Source: Serpula lacrymans var. lacrymans S7.9 (lineage: Eukaryota; Basidiomycota; Agaricomycetes; Boletales; Serpulaceae). From it: a stretch of 64,000 bases of DNA. Both the position numbers and the translations under genes were made by a program. The notes beneath the pieces are model-generated. The model saw only the letters and a list, made by a program, of their open reading frames with translations, had not been told where the DNA came from and made no database searches. The DNA is taken from positions 3,870,908 through 3,934,907 of the forward strand of contig NW_006763290.1 of assembly GCF_000218685.1 (NCBI RefSeq). The letters are read 5' to 3'. Numbering within the stretch: position 1 is the stretch's first letter; the number at the start of each line of letters is the position of its first letter. This document shows positions 1 through 11,385 of the stretch, piece by piece.

Positions 1-1820
1 CCTGACAAACCTATTTTAGCACATTCTCTCACCAGCTTATTAATCCTCAAAGTTGTATAATAGTTATACCTTTTCTTATTGGTTAATTAGATCCTCAAAC
101 CACCAATGTATGATTCATTAGCTTTTTATTATTTGAATTATCCATTTTACTCCTCAGTAAAAACCTTTGAGTTCACTCTTTGTCCTTGACTTGCTATAAT
201 CCTAGCATCTATCAACTTCAAAACTCATTGTACCCCTTACTTTCTGCAAGTGCAGTTGAAGATAGGTTTTGTTTTTGTTATAGTTTGATGTTACCTCACA
301 CTTTTCTAATGGTGCTTGTAACATTGTAAATGTAGAATACCCAGATAACTTTACCACCTTCTTTGTGATTACCAGTGACCTCAGAAATTTCCTTTTGGCA
401 TTTCTTTAGAGCTACAAGAGATAAAACTTTGTTTGTCCTTATTTCAATTGCCCACTTCAAAGCTGCCAACTTCTGTGATTCAGACAATCACTATCTAGGA
501 GAGCTGAATACTAAATCTGTTACATTTGCAATCATGTCAGAGGTGGTAAATTGATTAATAAAAATGACAATACCTACATAGATGGCCAAGGATAAGTTGG
601 AGATTTGGATAAAGCTTTATGCTGTACTTGACAAGTTGTAGGAATAGGGAAATAGTCAGCTAAATTAAGGATAAACTATATAATGTGAGTCATTTGAAAA
701 AAGGGTATCCATCTGATTTATCCTTGTTGATATACTATCCCCCTACATTAAAGTTGTTGAGCTTTTTATTGGTTAAACACGTCCATATTGGTCCCTCTAC
801 TTCCCAATGTTTCATTATCATGCTCATATGGTGAGAGGTTGACCAAAGGAACAGGTATGTCACCAATCATCCAACGCACCCATTGGAGTATTGTTAGATG
901 ACTGAACTGATACAAGTCTGTGTTCATCTATTTCTGAATTAATGCCAGATGGTCCTGTAGCTTAGAATTGACCAAAAGCTTAGTGTTCATCCTTTGACCC
1001 AAAGGTCTCTGCCTAAAGAAGTACATTGAATGAATCCGAGTTAAAACTATTGGGAGTAGGTGTTGGATTTCCATCAGACCTTTGCCTATTATGGTAACTT
1101 TTCACACTGTCCTGGTGTTTTGTGGCTGTTCATGTTGACATATATGACTCTTTTTCATCAATTTGAGACCAGAGGCATAAAGGCATACAAAACAGTGAAC
1201 ATATTTTGTGTCGTGCAAGTGCTAATAAATTGCTATAGGTCGTTTGGTTTGGGTTTAGCTGACATCCATCAATTATGAGAACTTGCTTGTAGAATAGGAC
1301 TTTTTTGACCATGCTGCTGTGACTTTGGGCGTAAAGGGTAAGAAATTGAGTTATGACACATCTTTGGATTTATGCTCTTTTATCCCTTAGACTTTGTGTA
1401 AAATTTGTTATCCCATATATTGCTGTGCCATATGGCTATAAGTGCTGCTTGTCTGGGTGAAGTGCAGGCCTCAGTACTGGATGCTGCGAAGGAAGAAGAG
1501 CATCACTCCGAAGCTGCACCACAGCACTTGCAACTCAACTCATCCCCCACCATGTCGTTGATAACCTCATTTATTTACACTAACCTGCCTTACTCTTTAA
1601 AGCACAATAATTATCCTTGTTGCTATTCTGTAAATTGGAAGGTATCCATTGTAGAAGATTTACCCCCTACTCTGGCAGCTAAGAACATTGTGAAGTTTTG
1701 TTTTGATTTCTCACACCCTTACTTATCAATGACATTCTGTAGCCAATCTCCACAGAGCCCTCACCCCATGAAATAGTTGTGATAGACACTGGGTACTCTA
1801 ACACAGTAAGTATAACCGGA
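1..1820. other. No gene recognised
   Basis: AT-rich DNA with only short open frames in all six frames and no recognisable domain, splice pattern or repeat. I see nothing here that I can support as a feature. Confidence 0.5.
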
Positions 1821-2068
1821 CTTTGTCACACCCACAATTAATGAAAAAGCTTGGAAATAGTTAACATAATTGATTATATTTTGGACCTACAAGATTTTGT
1901 GAGTGATGTATTTTGGTTGACATATTTCCATGGATACTATGTTTTGTGTGGAAAAATAGAAATATGTTAACAAAAATACATTATTCTCACAAAATCTTGT
2001 AGGTCCAAAATACTATCAAATTTTTAACTACTTTCAGGCTTGTTCATCACTTTTGGGTGTGACAAAAG
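1821..2068. mobile_element. MITE-like foldback element
   Basis: An imperfect inverted repeat about 248 bases long. The left arm begins CTTTGTCACACCCA and the right arm ends TGGGTGTGACAAAAG. The inner parts (1873-1925 and 1965-2017) are almost perfectly complementary around TTTTGGACCTACAAGATTTT, leaving a short loop near 1940. There is no coding capacity. The form fits a miniature inverted-repeat transposable element or a foldback derivative. I could not fix a clear target duplication, so the superfamily is open. Confidence 0.6.
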
Positions 2069-3085
2069 TCAGCTATGCTTGCTGTGTAAGGATTCAAGAC
2101 TAGTGAATAGATTTTAACATACTTTATTCACTTATATCTAACCATTTTTAGAGCTCTCCTTTTGAGCATGACAAATATTCTCCCAGAAATTTTGAGAGTG
2201 AAGATATGTCAGCTAAAAATGGTATTATAGTGAGCATTCATGCTTGCATGAAGTGCTATTGTACTAACTTTTTGGTCTCTAGGTTGAAGCTAGCCCAAAT
2301 GCTTCCCTTGCACCTATTATTGCTAAACAGCCACCACCTCCCAGCATTTTTATATCCTTCTTGCCCCTTTCTCTCTCCTTTGATTTTACTGAATTTAGTT
2401 TTTGGGTGAAATTAATACCACATATTTAATTTTGGCTGATTAAATTTGGTTTGAAACCAAGTTGTTTTTTCTGGAATTGGGGCTTAGAGGTATTTTGGAT
2501 TTTGTTTATGTCTGCATATCCTACATTCACACAAGGTGATTGGCCTGCCTGGGACAGCTAGGCCCTTTTTGAAGGCCACTTCATTTTAGAGTGAATAGCT
2601 GGTATAGGTCAATGTAATGCAAAGAAATCTATCAAAGAGGATCCTACCTTCGCACAATGGGAAAATAATGGATACAATGCTGCTGATGACAACAACTTTT
2701 TTGATGATTTTGATGAGGACATTGACTGCAGTCATTTTACACCCAATTCCACTTGGAGCAGGCATGGTGTAACCCACTTATGGATCAAATTCCAGCCATT
2801 AGACTCTACTATGTTTTCCTATCCACTTATCACTTACATTAACCAGTTTATTAGAGATTAAGGAATGTTGATTATTGTACTTTCTATTTTTTGAAAATCT
2901 CTACTGCAGTTGGAATGTAGCATCAGAGTTATGCTCTTTATAAATGTTGCAGTTTTTCCTTCAAGTCTAACTTTCAAAGACTTGGATGTTAACTTAGACT
3001 TTTGTTGGAATGCAACTATCAATATGTATATAGTGTATATATATAGTGGTTGTGACAACAGCATTTTTGGCATCTATTTTTACTT
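2069..3085. other. No gene recognised
   Basis: AT-rich stretch with only short frames and no domain or repeat that I recognise. Confidence 0.45.
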
Positions 3086-3300
3086 TTATTTTACTTTAAT
3101 TTTTTCGAACTTTTACTGTTAGAAGTTACATCATCTGACTGATGTCTAGACCCATCATGTAACCAGTCACATGATATGACATCATACCTTTACTTACTCA
3201 GCAATAACATCATAATAGAATGCAATGGAACACTACAGAATATTTACCTATCTTTATACTAAACTGTACAGTATCATATGTATTAGGGTATACAAACTGC
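3086..3300 (+). repeat. Decayed LTR remnant related to LTR-B
   Basis: The stretch with TGATGTCTAGACCCATCATG followed by AACCAGTCACATGATATGAC resembles the middle of the LTR-B copies at 10973-11385 and 46074-46478 and the old LTR near 16240. Both contain a TCTAGACTCATCATGTGACC-like segment followed by paired TCACATG motifs. Only part of the LTR survives and neither end is clear. It lies directly upstream of the Copia LTR. Confidence 0.4.
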
Positions 3301-3315
3301 CACAAGAGATGGAGA

Positions 3316-3561
3316 TGACAAAACCGGATAAACCCGGTCTCTGCTAAAGCAGCCATTGTTCTCCTAGGAGCACAATTACACTCCCAGGAGTCATTGTACC
3401 TTAGCAAGTAGCACCTCCAAGTATAAGTAGTAGGGGGTTTGGTGTAGGAATACCTCAGTTGTTTCTATAGCCTTTTAGGCAGCGGTTGAGGTATGTTACA
3501 GTAGGATTTCATAGAGATTACCTTAAACTGATATCTATTGTAGTTTCACTTAGATTTATTA
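3316..3561 (+). repeat. 5' LTR of Copia-1
   Basis: 246 bases from TGACAAAACCGG to TTTATTA. The same sequence recurs as a solo copy at 38531-38745, whose 5-bp target duplication fixes both ends. It is followed at once by GGTTATAAGCCCTGG, the expected place for a primer-binding site, and then by gag-like coding sequence. No matching 3' LTR is present downstream, so the element is incomplete. Confidence 0.75.
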
Positions 3562-6500
3562 GGTTATAAGCCCTGGTAGTGTAAAAGCTACACAGAAAAA
3601 ATTCTTATTTGAAATGGCAACCTCAGAACCATGACCACAACTCACAATACCTCTGCATGGCAAGATTTCACTGAACCCAACAATTTCCAGATATAGAAAT
3701 TCCGGATCATCCCCAAGCTACGTCGGGAAAAAGTTCTCTGGGTTATTACTGGACAGGAGCTTAAGCCCTCACCAGGAAAGCCCACCTCCTCGGAGGACCC
3801 TAAAATTACCTGGATACTTAAGGATGAAAAAGCAAATGGAATCATCCAGGACCACATCTCCAATGCCCTCCTACTGAGGAGTGGAGATCTCACCAGCTGT
3901 AAGGAGTTATTTGACAAACTTGTCTCACTCCATTAGATGTCCAACATTACCTTGGCCTTCTATTTATTCCAGCAACTCACTATATTGTCCTGGGATAGAA
4001 CATCACCTATCCAGGACCACATCCCAAAAATCCAGACTATTGATTCACACCTCTCCAGGAAAAAAAAAGGAGTTGATACCAAACCCATGGCCTTCACTCT
4101 TCTCCAATCTCTCCCATGCTTTCCTGAATGGCAAATATTTCAGTCATCGGTAATCAACACAATTGAAAAAAATAAATTTGGCTCCTAGAGGTTCTAAATC
4201 AGCACTTAAGTCCATGGAGAAATGGTGTGACTTCCACAAAGTCAAATTGCACAACACCTTGGAGTGTTAAACACTTCAGTCAGCTGGGAAAGGTCATATT
4301 GAATTGGAACATGTACATATTTCCAAGCCCCTTGCTAAATGCAAACACTTCCGAGGAGTCATCCAATACCTCCAAGGAGAGATTCAACACCTTCAGGAGT
4401 GAGTGGGGCAACCCATGCACAAATGCATCTGCTCCCTGGAGCTCTTGCACAAATTCATCAAAGAGCAGTTATACCTGTTGAAGAGCTAGGGGTACACAGA
4501 AGCAGTTACCAGACTTGTCCTGCAGACACCGAGATCATCAAAGGACTTTAGATGAGGAACAGTCTCAAAAGAGCAGCACAACAACTTCATGGAGAAACTT
4601 AACACTCCTGAGGTTCCTGAAGAAACATCCAACACAGAAGAGACATTCTTTGCTGTAATAGCAAATATTGGTCCCACTAATACAGACCTTCCAAGGACAC
4701 TAAAGGAAGCCTTATCACATCCAGATGGAGAATTATGGAAGTTTGCCTTGGAGAAAGAACTCCTAAGTCTCAATACTAATGCAGTATATGACACTGTCCC
4801 ACTTCTGAAGGGAGTAAAACCTATCACATCAAAACCTGTGTTCTGGATCAAGTTTGATCAAAATGGAAACATAGAGAGGTACAGATGTGAGCTGGCAAGT
4901 GTTCTAGACAATGATAATATAAGTTCAACTGCTTGCACAAAGCTATGTATTAATATTATATACTGTCAGAAACATTGCCTCTTTGGAGTAGCAGAGCTGC
5001 GGAGTACGGGGACGGCGTGATGGAGTAACAGAGGACGAGGTGAGGAATTGGCTTAGCTTGTGCACTAGGCCCTTCTGCGGACCTTGGTCCCTAACTTGTT
5101 GGAAATGGACGGAGGAGAGTAGAGTATGAAAGGGGAGCAGAGTAAAGATCCTTCAGAGAAGGATTGGAAAGACTCAGAAAAGGACTGGTGAAAAGGCGAG
5201 GGAATCAAGTTGATATTTGAGCTGCAGGAATGGAGTACAGGAGCTACAACTTATATACTGTCGGAGGAGTAGGAGCTTGTAAGGAGTAACTTGTGATGTA
5301 GGTATGGAGTTTCATGCGGACAATTATCTAGCGAAAGGGGAACATATGTGCAAGGAGTGTTTCATGAGGTCTAGACTACAGAGTCCATGAGGAATACTAG
5401 GATGTGCAAGGGGAAATGTATGATGGACTAGAAGTCCAGTGCAGGAGTATCAGAGCAGACAACTAGAGTACCATGTGGAAATGGGGCATAGAGTTATGCT
5501 GACTGGCAGACCACAAGAAATGTAATCCTGGGTATGCTGATAGTTTGGGAGTTTTGGACTCAGAGAATATCTCCTTCAGAGATGCCGAAGTTCTTTCTTC
5601 TGGTACGGATATGACATTTACCTAGACAATAATAATATACTATGTGATTATTAGTAAAATGTAGTGGAACTTATTCTATGGAATGTTTTTACTCACAGTT
5701 CCACTGCTTACACAAAACTAAGGCCGTTGAACATTGTTCTGACATTTTTACCTGAGTTACTGTGTAGCTTAGTAATCAACAAAGTCCATGGTACAGATTG
5801 CATCCTCTAACAACAAACTCTGGATTGTTGCATGGGGATTTACTCGAAGGGAGGGGATTGATTACCAGGAGGCTTTTGCTCTGGTTGAAAACTTAGAGTC
5901 AATCTGAATTATTCTAGCCCTGGCAGCAAAGTATGACCTAGAACTTGATCAAATGGATGTATCCACAGCTTATCTCAATGGAGAACTAGAAGAAGAACTG
6001 TACATGCTTCCTCCAGGGGGTGTTTCTATCTAACCTAAATACTGCTGGAGGTTGAAGAGATCTATCTATGGATTAAAACAAGCTGGTCATACATGGAAGC
6101 AAACCTTTGATTGCAAGCTCCAGGAGCTTGGTTTTGCAAGACTAAATGCAAACACATGTTTCTATGTATTCCAAGACAACAAACAAATATGCTTTGTTGT
6201 TGTCTATGTAGATGACCTCCTCCTAAAAGCTTCATCCCAAAAATTTATGGATATCACAAAAGCCAAACTTGAATCCATATTTAAAATGCGGAACCTTGGG
6301 GAAGCAGAATACATCCTCAGAATAGAAATCCAATGGGATAATTCAAACAAAATAATCTCCCTATTGCAACACCAATACATTGACACAGTCCTGGAGTGTA
6401 CTGGAATGAAGAACTGCAAACCAGTATGGACACCAATGGCCCATGGATCAAAATGTCTTGCAAATGCTCCAAGAGAAGATATTGTGCAACACAAAATACA

Positions 6501-6605
6501 TATTGAATGGTGTCAAATGTCATACCTCTCAATTGTGGGCTCCCTCATTTATGCCATGCTCGGAACCCGTCCAGACATTGCCTATGTTGTTGGAATGCTA
6601 AGTAG
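3562..6605 (+). pseudogene. Copia-1 Gag-Pol remnant (Ty1/Copia)
   Basis: A decayed Ty1/Copia polyprotein read in several frames. From about 3631 there is gag-like sequence with in-frame stops. Near 4207-4270 there is a zinc-knuckle-like stretch (KWCDFHKVKLHNTLEC). From about 4690 comes the start of reverse transcriptase (EALSHPDGELWKFALEKE, then PVFWIKFDQNGNIERYR). After an insertion, RT resumes near 5820 (WGFTRREGIDYQEAFA) and continues through SIYGLKQAGHTWKQ and the catalytic YVDD motif (about 6205-6216) into the connection region, ending at DIAYVVGMLSS where the Gypsy-A LTR begins. Protease and integrase are missing, so gag and RT were brought together by an internal deletion. The RNase H end and 3' LTR are also absent. 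Not functional. Confidence 0.8.
4896..5815. mobile_element. Unidentified insertion inside Copia-1 RT
   Basis: The Copia RT frame breaks after RYRCELA near 4893 and resumes at about 5818, so roughly 0.9 kb is foreign. The segment starts TGTTCTAGACAATG and ends near CTCTAACA. Its left edge (CTAGACAATGATAATATA) recurs near 5620 as CTAGACAATAATAATATA, so it may be a collapsed LTR element. No coding domain or clean target duplication is visible. Confidence 0.4.
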
Positions 6606-7020
6606 TGTAACAACCAAGAGTTAGTTACTCTGGCACACACAGGAACACACTATAAAGAGAATGAAGAGGGAGTGGTTACCCCTTAGGATGCAGAGAGTTA
6701 GTTGGTATACAACAGGAGGACTCGCTGAGGAGTCTCCTGGATCTATTGGGGTATATATACTACTACAGGGTTATTTGTACATATGTACTATACAGTTGAT
6801 GGCAACAGTGGCTGATAATGTCATGGGGCCTAGCCCGCATGGCCAGCTCCACTGTGTGAGAGAGTTGTATCTATAATAAGACGAAAGGCAATACAGCGCG
6901 AGAAAGAGGAGTTTGGACCAAAGGGGAAGTGCCGCGTGGCACCATGTGTGAAAGCTAAAGTACAAGGTTAAAGCGGAGAATAGAATAAAGGGAAGGTCCA
7001 AAAATTGTGTTATCGTAACA
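6606..7020 (-). repeat. 3' LTR of Gypsy-A (LTR-A)
   Basis: 415 bases; on the plus strand it reads TGTAACAACCAAGAG to GTTATCGTAACA, the inverted TG...CA ends of an LTR. A TATATATAC stretch lies near 6753. The adjacent purine tract on the minus strand marks this as the 3' copy. It resembles the solo LTR at 60996-61393 more than its own partner at 13318-13713. Confidence 0.85.
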
Positions 7021-7035
7021 CTACCCCCCTTCTAA
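7021..7035 (-). promoter_or_regulatory. Polypurine tract of Gypsy-A
   Basis: On the minus strand the sequence AGAAGGGGGGTAG sits immediately before the 3' LTR. This is the standard position and composition for the plus-strand primer of reverse transcription in Ty3/Gypsy elements. Confidence 0.6.
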
Positions 7036-10000
7036 GGCTCAACTTCCAGGCGGGACCAAATACTGGAGGTAGTGGTTGAATTTTCAGGCATAGGTTGAAA
7101 AAGAGAATTAAAAAGGTTTGAATGCATGCCTCTAAGCTTCCTAGAAGCCGAGGGATTCTTAGAATAAAACTCGCAAACAGCGTCGCGGGAATTGTCCAGA
7201 TGGGCTTCTGGTTTCCATGTTCTGTCCTCGTCTCCATAGCCCTTCCATAGGACTAGGAACTCTAATTTTCCATGCTTCAAGCGTGCATCCACTACCTGTT
7301 TGACTTCGAATTCTTCTTCACCTTCCTGGGTGACTACAACCGGTCCGGGCCGGTCTACACGCTGTCCCGGCAGCGGCCCTTTGTAGGGTTTTACACGGCT
7401 TATATTGACCGTGGGTACTACCCTCATTTGTTTTGGGAGTTCCAGCTCCACTGCGTTGGGTTTGACTTCCTTAATCCGGTAAGGGCCAATCCACTTTTTG
7501 GTCTGTTTTTTAGACTGCCGATCCTTTAATTTTAAGTGGTCTGTATCTAACCAGACCAGGTCACCGACCTTGTAGTCAGGGGCCTTAGAGCGTCTACGCT
7601 CTGCCCTGTCTTTCATCTGCTCTGCAGTTTTAAATAGCGCCTTGCGAATTTCGTCCAAGACAAACTTCATATCTTTTGCCATGTTCCCAGCAGCCTTGTT
7701 CTTGCTTTTGCCAGGTTCTACACCCATTCTGGGGAGGTATGATCTAGTAACCTCGAATGGTGCCTTTCCTGGAGCCGACGACTGTTTGATATTATATGAG
7801 AACTGGGCTATCTTTAGCCACTTGGCCCAATCTGTCTGCTTGTCATTAATAAATATTCGGAGGTATTGCTTCAACTCCTGGTTGAGTCTCTCCGTTTGTC
7901 CATCGGTCTGCGGATGGAACACTGTTGATAATTTAGGTTTGATGCCCAGCATCCGGCATAATTCTTTCGTAAACTCGCTAGCGAATTGAGGTCCTCTATT
8001 GGAGATAACCGTTTCTGGCAACCCATGGATAGACCATACAAAATCTTTAAATAGATCTGCTGTACCAGCAGCGGTAATGGTTTTGTTGGTGGGGATCAAC
8101 ACTACTTCTTTGGAGAAGCGATCCACCACCACCATTACTGAATCATACCCATTCGATTTGGGTAGATCTGTTGTGAAATCAACCAATATATCCTGCCAAG
8201 GACCAGCTGGTATCAGATTTGGCATAAGTTTACCGGCCGGCAGTTGATGTGAGTTCTTTGCCATGGCACATCTCAGACAGGATTTTACATACTCCTGTAC
8301 GTCTTTGACCATGCCAGGCCACCCACATGTAGTTCCTGGAGATCAACTCCATTGTTTGTTGCCACCCAGGGTGCCCAGCCACTGGAGTGTCTTGATGTCT
8401 ATCTATTTCCTTGATTCTTGCGGACTCAGGCACATAGATTTTGTATTTAAAATGGAAGAGCCCGTCTTTCCATAAATAGTTTTTATTGCCATCAAGGCGC
8501 ACTTTCTCTTCTGAGGAAATGTCTTTATTGAAGCCTTCCAGAAGATTGGTATCCTGCCCGATTCTAACATTGACAACCCTTAATTGGTCTATCAGGGTGA
8601 CACCTTTGTTATCATCTTCTATGCCGTTGGCATGATCCTCTCTTCTGGACAAAGTGTCCGCTTTCCCCATCGAAGTTCCAGGTTTATGAGTTAATTTATA
8701 AGTAAACCTAGACAAGTATACCACATAGCGGGCCTGTCTCCGGTTCAAGTCTCGGGCTGTCATAACGTACCCTAGATTCTTATGATCAGTCCAAATTTCA
8801 AATTGGTGCCTAGCACCTTCTAAGTAGTGCCGCCAGTGCTCTAAAGCTCTCATGATAGCCAGCATCTCCTTATCGTAAATTTGATAGTTGGGCTCTGTAG
8901 GCAACAAATTATGCAATAAATAGGCACAAGGCCTCCAAAGATCGTCAGGGCATTTAATTGACAAAACAGCCTCAGTAGCAAAATCAGAAAAGTCGGTTTC
9001 TAGCCGGAACTCTTTGTCTAATTCTGGAAATGCTAATATGGGCACCATTGTAAACGCCTGTTTAAGCTTATCAAAAGCTTCTTGTTCTTTGGTGCCCTAG
9101 TGCCAAACAATGTCCTTTTTGGTGAGATCGTTCAACGGTCTCGTGATTTTCGCGAAGTTTTCGATGAACCTTCGGTAGAAATTCCCTAAGCCAAGGAAGG
9201 CCCTAACTCCCTTGACACGAGTAGGTTCTGGCCAATCTAATATAGCTTGAACTTTCTGAGGGTCCATCCTGATTCTGTTCTGGCCTATTATCATACCAAG
9301 GAAGTCTACTTCCTTCACTTTGAAATTATATTTTTTGGGTTTGACAAATAGGTCCTGTTCCTGTAAGCGTCGAATGACTTCTTGCACGATCCTGTCATGC
9401 TCAGCCTCATTGTCCGACTTCGTGAATATCAATAAATTGTCAATGTAAATGACGACACAGTTCTCCATATCCGCAAAGATCTCGTTCATCATGCTCTGGA
9501 AGGTTGCCGGTGAAATGGTCAACCCGAAGAACATGACAAGGGGCTCAAAGGATCCTCAGTGGCATGTGAACGCGGCCTTCCAAGCATCTGTTTCTTTGAT
9601 TCGTACATTATTGTACTCCCATCTAAGATCCATCTTTGTCAAGATCTTGGCACCAGCCAATTTGTCTACTAGCTGACTGATCAAAGGCAGCGGATACGCA
9701 TTTTTAACCGTGTGCTCATTCATGTAATGATAGTTCATAATCATACGCTTTTTACCATCCTTTTTAGGAATGTAACCCTTCCTAAGCTGTTCATACCTCA
9801 TCTCTTTTTGGAGCAAAGAGTGGTATCATGTGTCATTTTCTTGGTTTGAAGGTTTTGTAATGACCAAGAGTGTCTTACTCTGGCGCACAACTTAGACAAG
9901 CAAGAGAGAAGAGAGAATGAGGGATCACCCCTCAGGTTTCAACGGGTTTGTTGTGCTAGACAACAGGAGGACTCGCTGAGTCCTTCCCCATGTATTGCTC

Positions 10001-10972
10001 CTGTATATATACTACAATACATGAGGTACTGTACAGTTGTAACTAAAGTTTAAAGTCCAATGTTTAGCATGTGACCAGTCACATGGTGAGCCTAGACACT
10101 GGTCAGGTGATGCATCACATGACTGGTCATGTGACTATGAAAAGTCAAAAATGTAAAGTAAAGTAAATGGTCACATGACTGGTCATGTGACTTGGAAAAA
10201 TTAAAAGTAAAAGTAAAAGTAAAGTGTAAGTAGGTGCTGGTATGTCAATTGTAACAGGTGTCCTTCAAATCTATTGCATGGTCCCAAGGCTTAGCCTCTG
10301 GGAAGTGCTCTGACTTATGTTTTGAAAAGACTTTCCAGAAGTCATGGTACTCGGGAGGTACCAGCCTTTTAATCTTTTCCTCAGGTTTTACCTTGTCATT
10401 GTCATCATCAATCTTTCCTAAAGATCTGAGCTCATAAACGTGACCAGCGTTTATCTTTTCAAGACACTCAGTTTGACGGACTTGACTTGGTTTACCCAAG
10501 TTTTTACACTCCTGAGGACAAAGTGACAAAGTGACAACCCCTGTCTGCCAGTTGATCTCGGGATTGTGTTTAAATAACCAGGTCCAGCCTAAGATTAAAT
10601 TAATCTTCCCTGGTTGGATAGCTTCGGCGGTGACTTGTTCTCTGTGTCCTTGGTACTCAACAACAAAAGAACATTTGTGCATGATACAGCCACCTTAAGC
10701 GTACCGTCAATGTTATAGACGGGAATAGATACATCGTAATTTTACAAGTGGGAGTCCAACTGCGCCTGCCCAGACCTGATCTATGAAGATTGAGTAGCGC
10801 CTGAATCAAGCAGTGCACTGGTTGGGTATACTATGCCCGGGCAAGGTTTTCCACACCAATGTCTAAGCGGATCTCCTTTTGGAATAAATTTGTGCGCATC
10901 AACAGATTTCTGTGGGAAGTGGCTCCAAAGAAGAAGATTCAAAAGAGATATGTTTTTCTACTTTAGTATTTT
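7036..10972 (-). pseudogene. Gypsy-A pol (PR-RT-RNH-INT-chromodomain), broken
   Basis: Read on the minus strand in pieces. Retropepsin: motif ALLDSGATQSS near 10800-10825. RT: 9816 to about 9100, including [31 protein letters not shown] and an active site reading YIDN instead of YxDD. RNase H and integrase zinc domain: 9048-8330, including YDKEMLAIMRALEHWRHYL. Integrase core: about 8200-7800, D at DFTTDL, then SNRGPQF where family members have SDRGPQF, then QTDGQTERLNQE. Chromodomain near 7330-7180 (EFLVLWKGYGDEDRTWKPEAHL). Breaks: a TGA near 9553, a TAG at 9097, a frameshift near 8325, and the LTR-B insertion at 9856-10256. With N replacing a catalytic D in integrase, the enzyme would be dead even without the stops. 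Confidence 0.85.
9856..10256 (-). repeat. Solo LTR-B inside Gypsy-A
   Basis: 401 bases; on the plus strand TGTAATGACCAAGAG to TCAATTGTAACA, that is an LTR in minus orientation. Flanks are GGTTT and GGTGT, a 5-bp duplication with one difference. Removing it joins the Gypsy frame across DLKDT/FKPKK, so it landed in the segment between protease and RT. It has TATATATAC near 9999 and paired TCACATGACTGGTCATGTGA palindromes at about 10118 and 10172. Confidence 0.85.
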
Positions 10973-11385
10973 TGTTACAATTGATGTACCAATACCTACT
11001 TATGCTTCACTTTTTGCACTTTTACTTTTATTTTTCATTTTTCCAAGTCACATGACTGGTCATGTGACTATTTACTTTACTTTACATTTTCGACTTTTCC
11101 TAGTCACATGACCAAGTCATGTGACGCAACACCTGACCAATGTCTAGACTCATCATGTGACCGGTCACATGCTAAACATTGGACTTTAAACTTGATTTAC
11201 AACTGTACAGTACCTCATGCATTTTAGTATATATATACAAGAGCAATACATGGGGAAGGACTCAGCGAGTCCTCCTGTTGTCTAGCACAACAAACCCGTT
11301 GAAACCTGAGGGGTGATCCCTCATTCTCTCTTCTCTCTTGCTTGTCTGAGTTGTGCGCCAGAGTAACAAACTATTGGTCGATACA
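10973..11385 (+). repeat. Solo LTR-B inside Gypsy-A, opposite orientation
   Basis: 413 bases from TGTTACAATTGATGTACC to TTGGTCGATACA. It is flanked on both sides by ATTTT (10968-10972 and 11386-11390), a perfect 5-bp target duplication. It lies in Gypsy-A between gag and the protease active site, in the reverse orientation to the copy at 9856. There is no LTR-B internal region, so it is a solo LTR left by LTR-LTR recombination. Confidence 0.9.

Noticed and set aside
7272..8475. Plus-strand ORFs opposite Gypsy-A integrase
   Set aside because: Shadows of the minus-strand pol frame, with no homology of their own.
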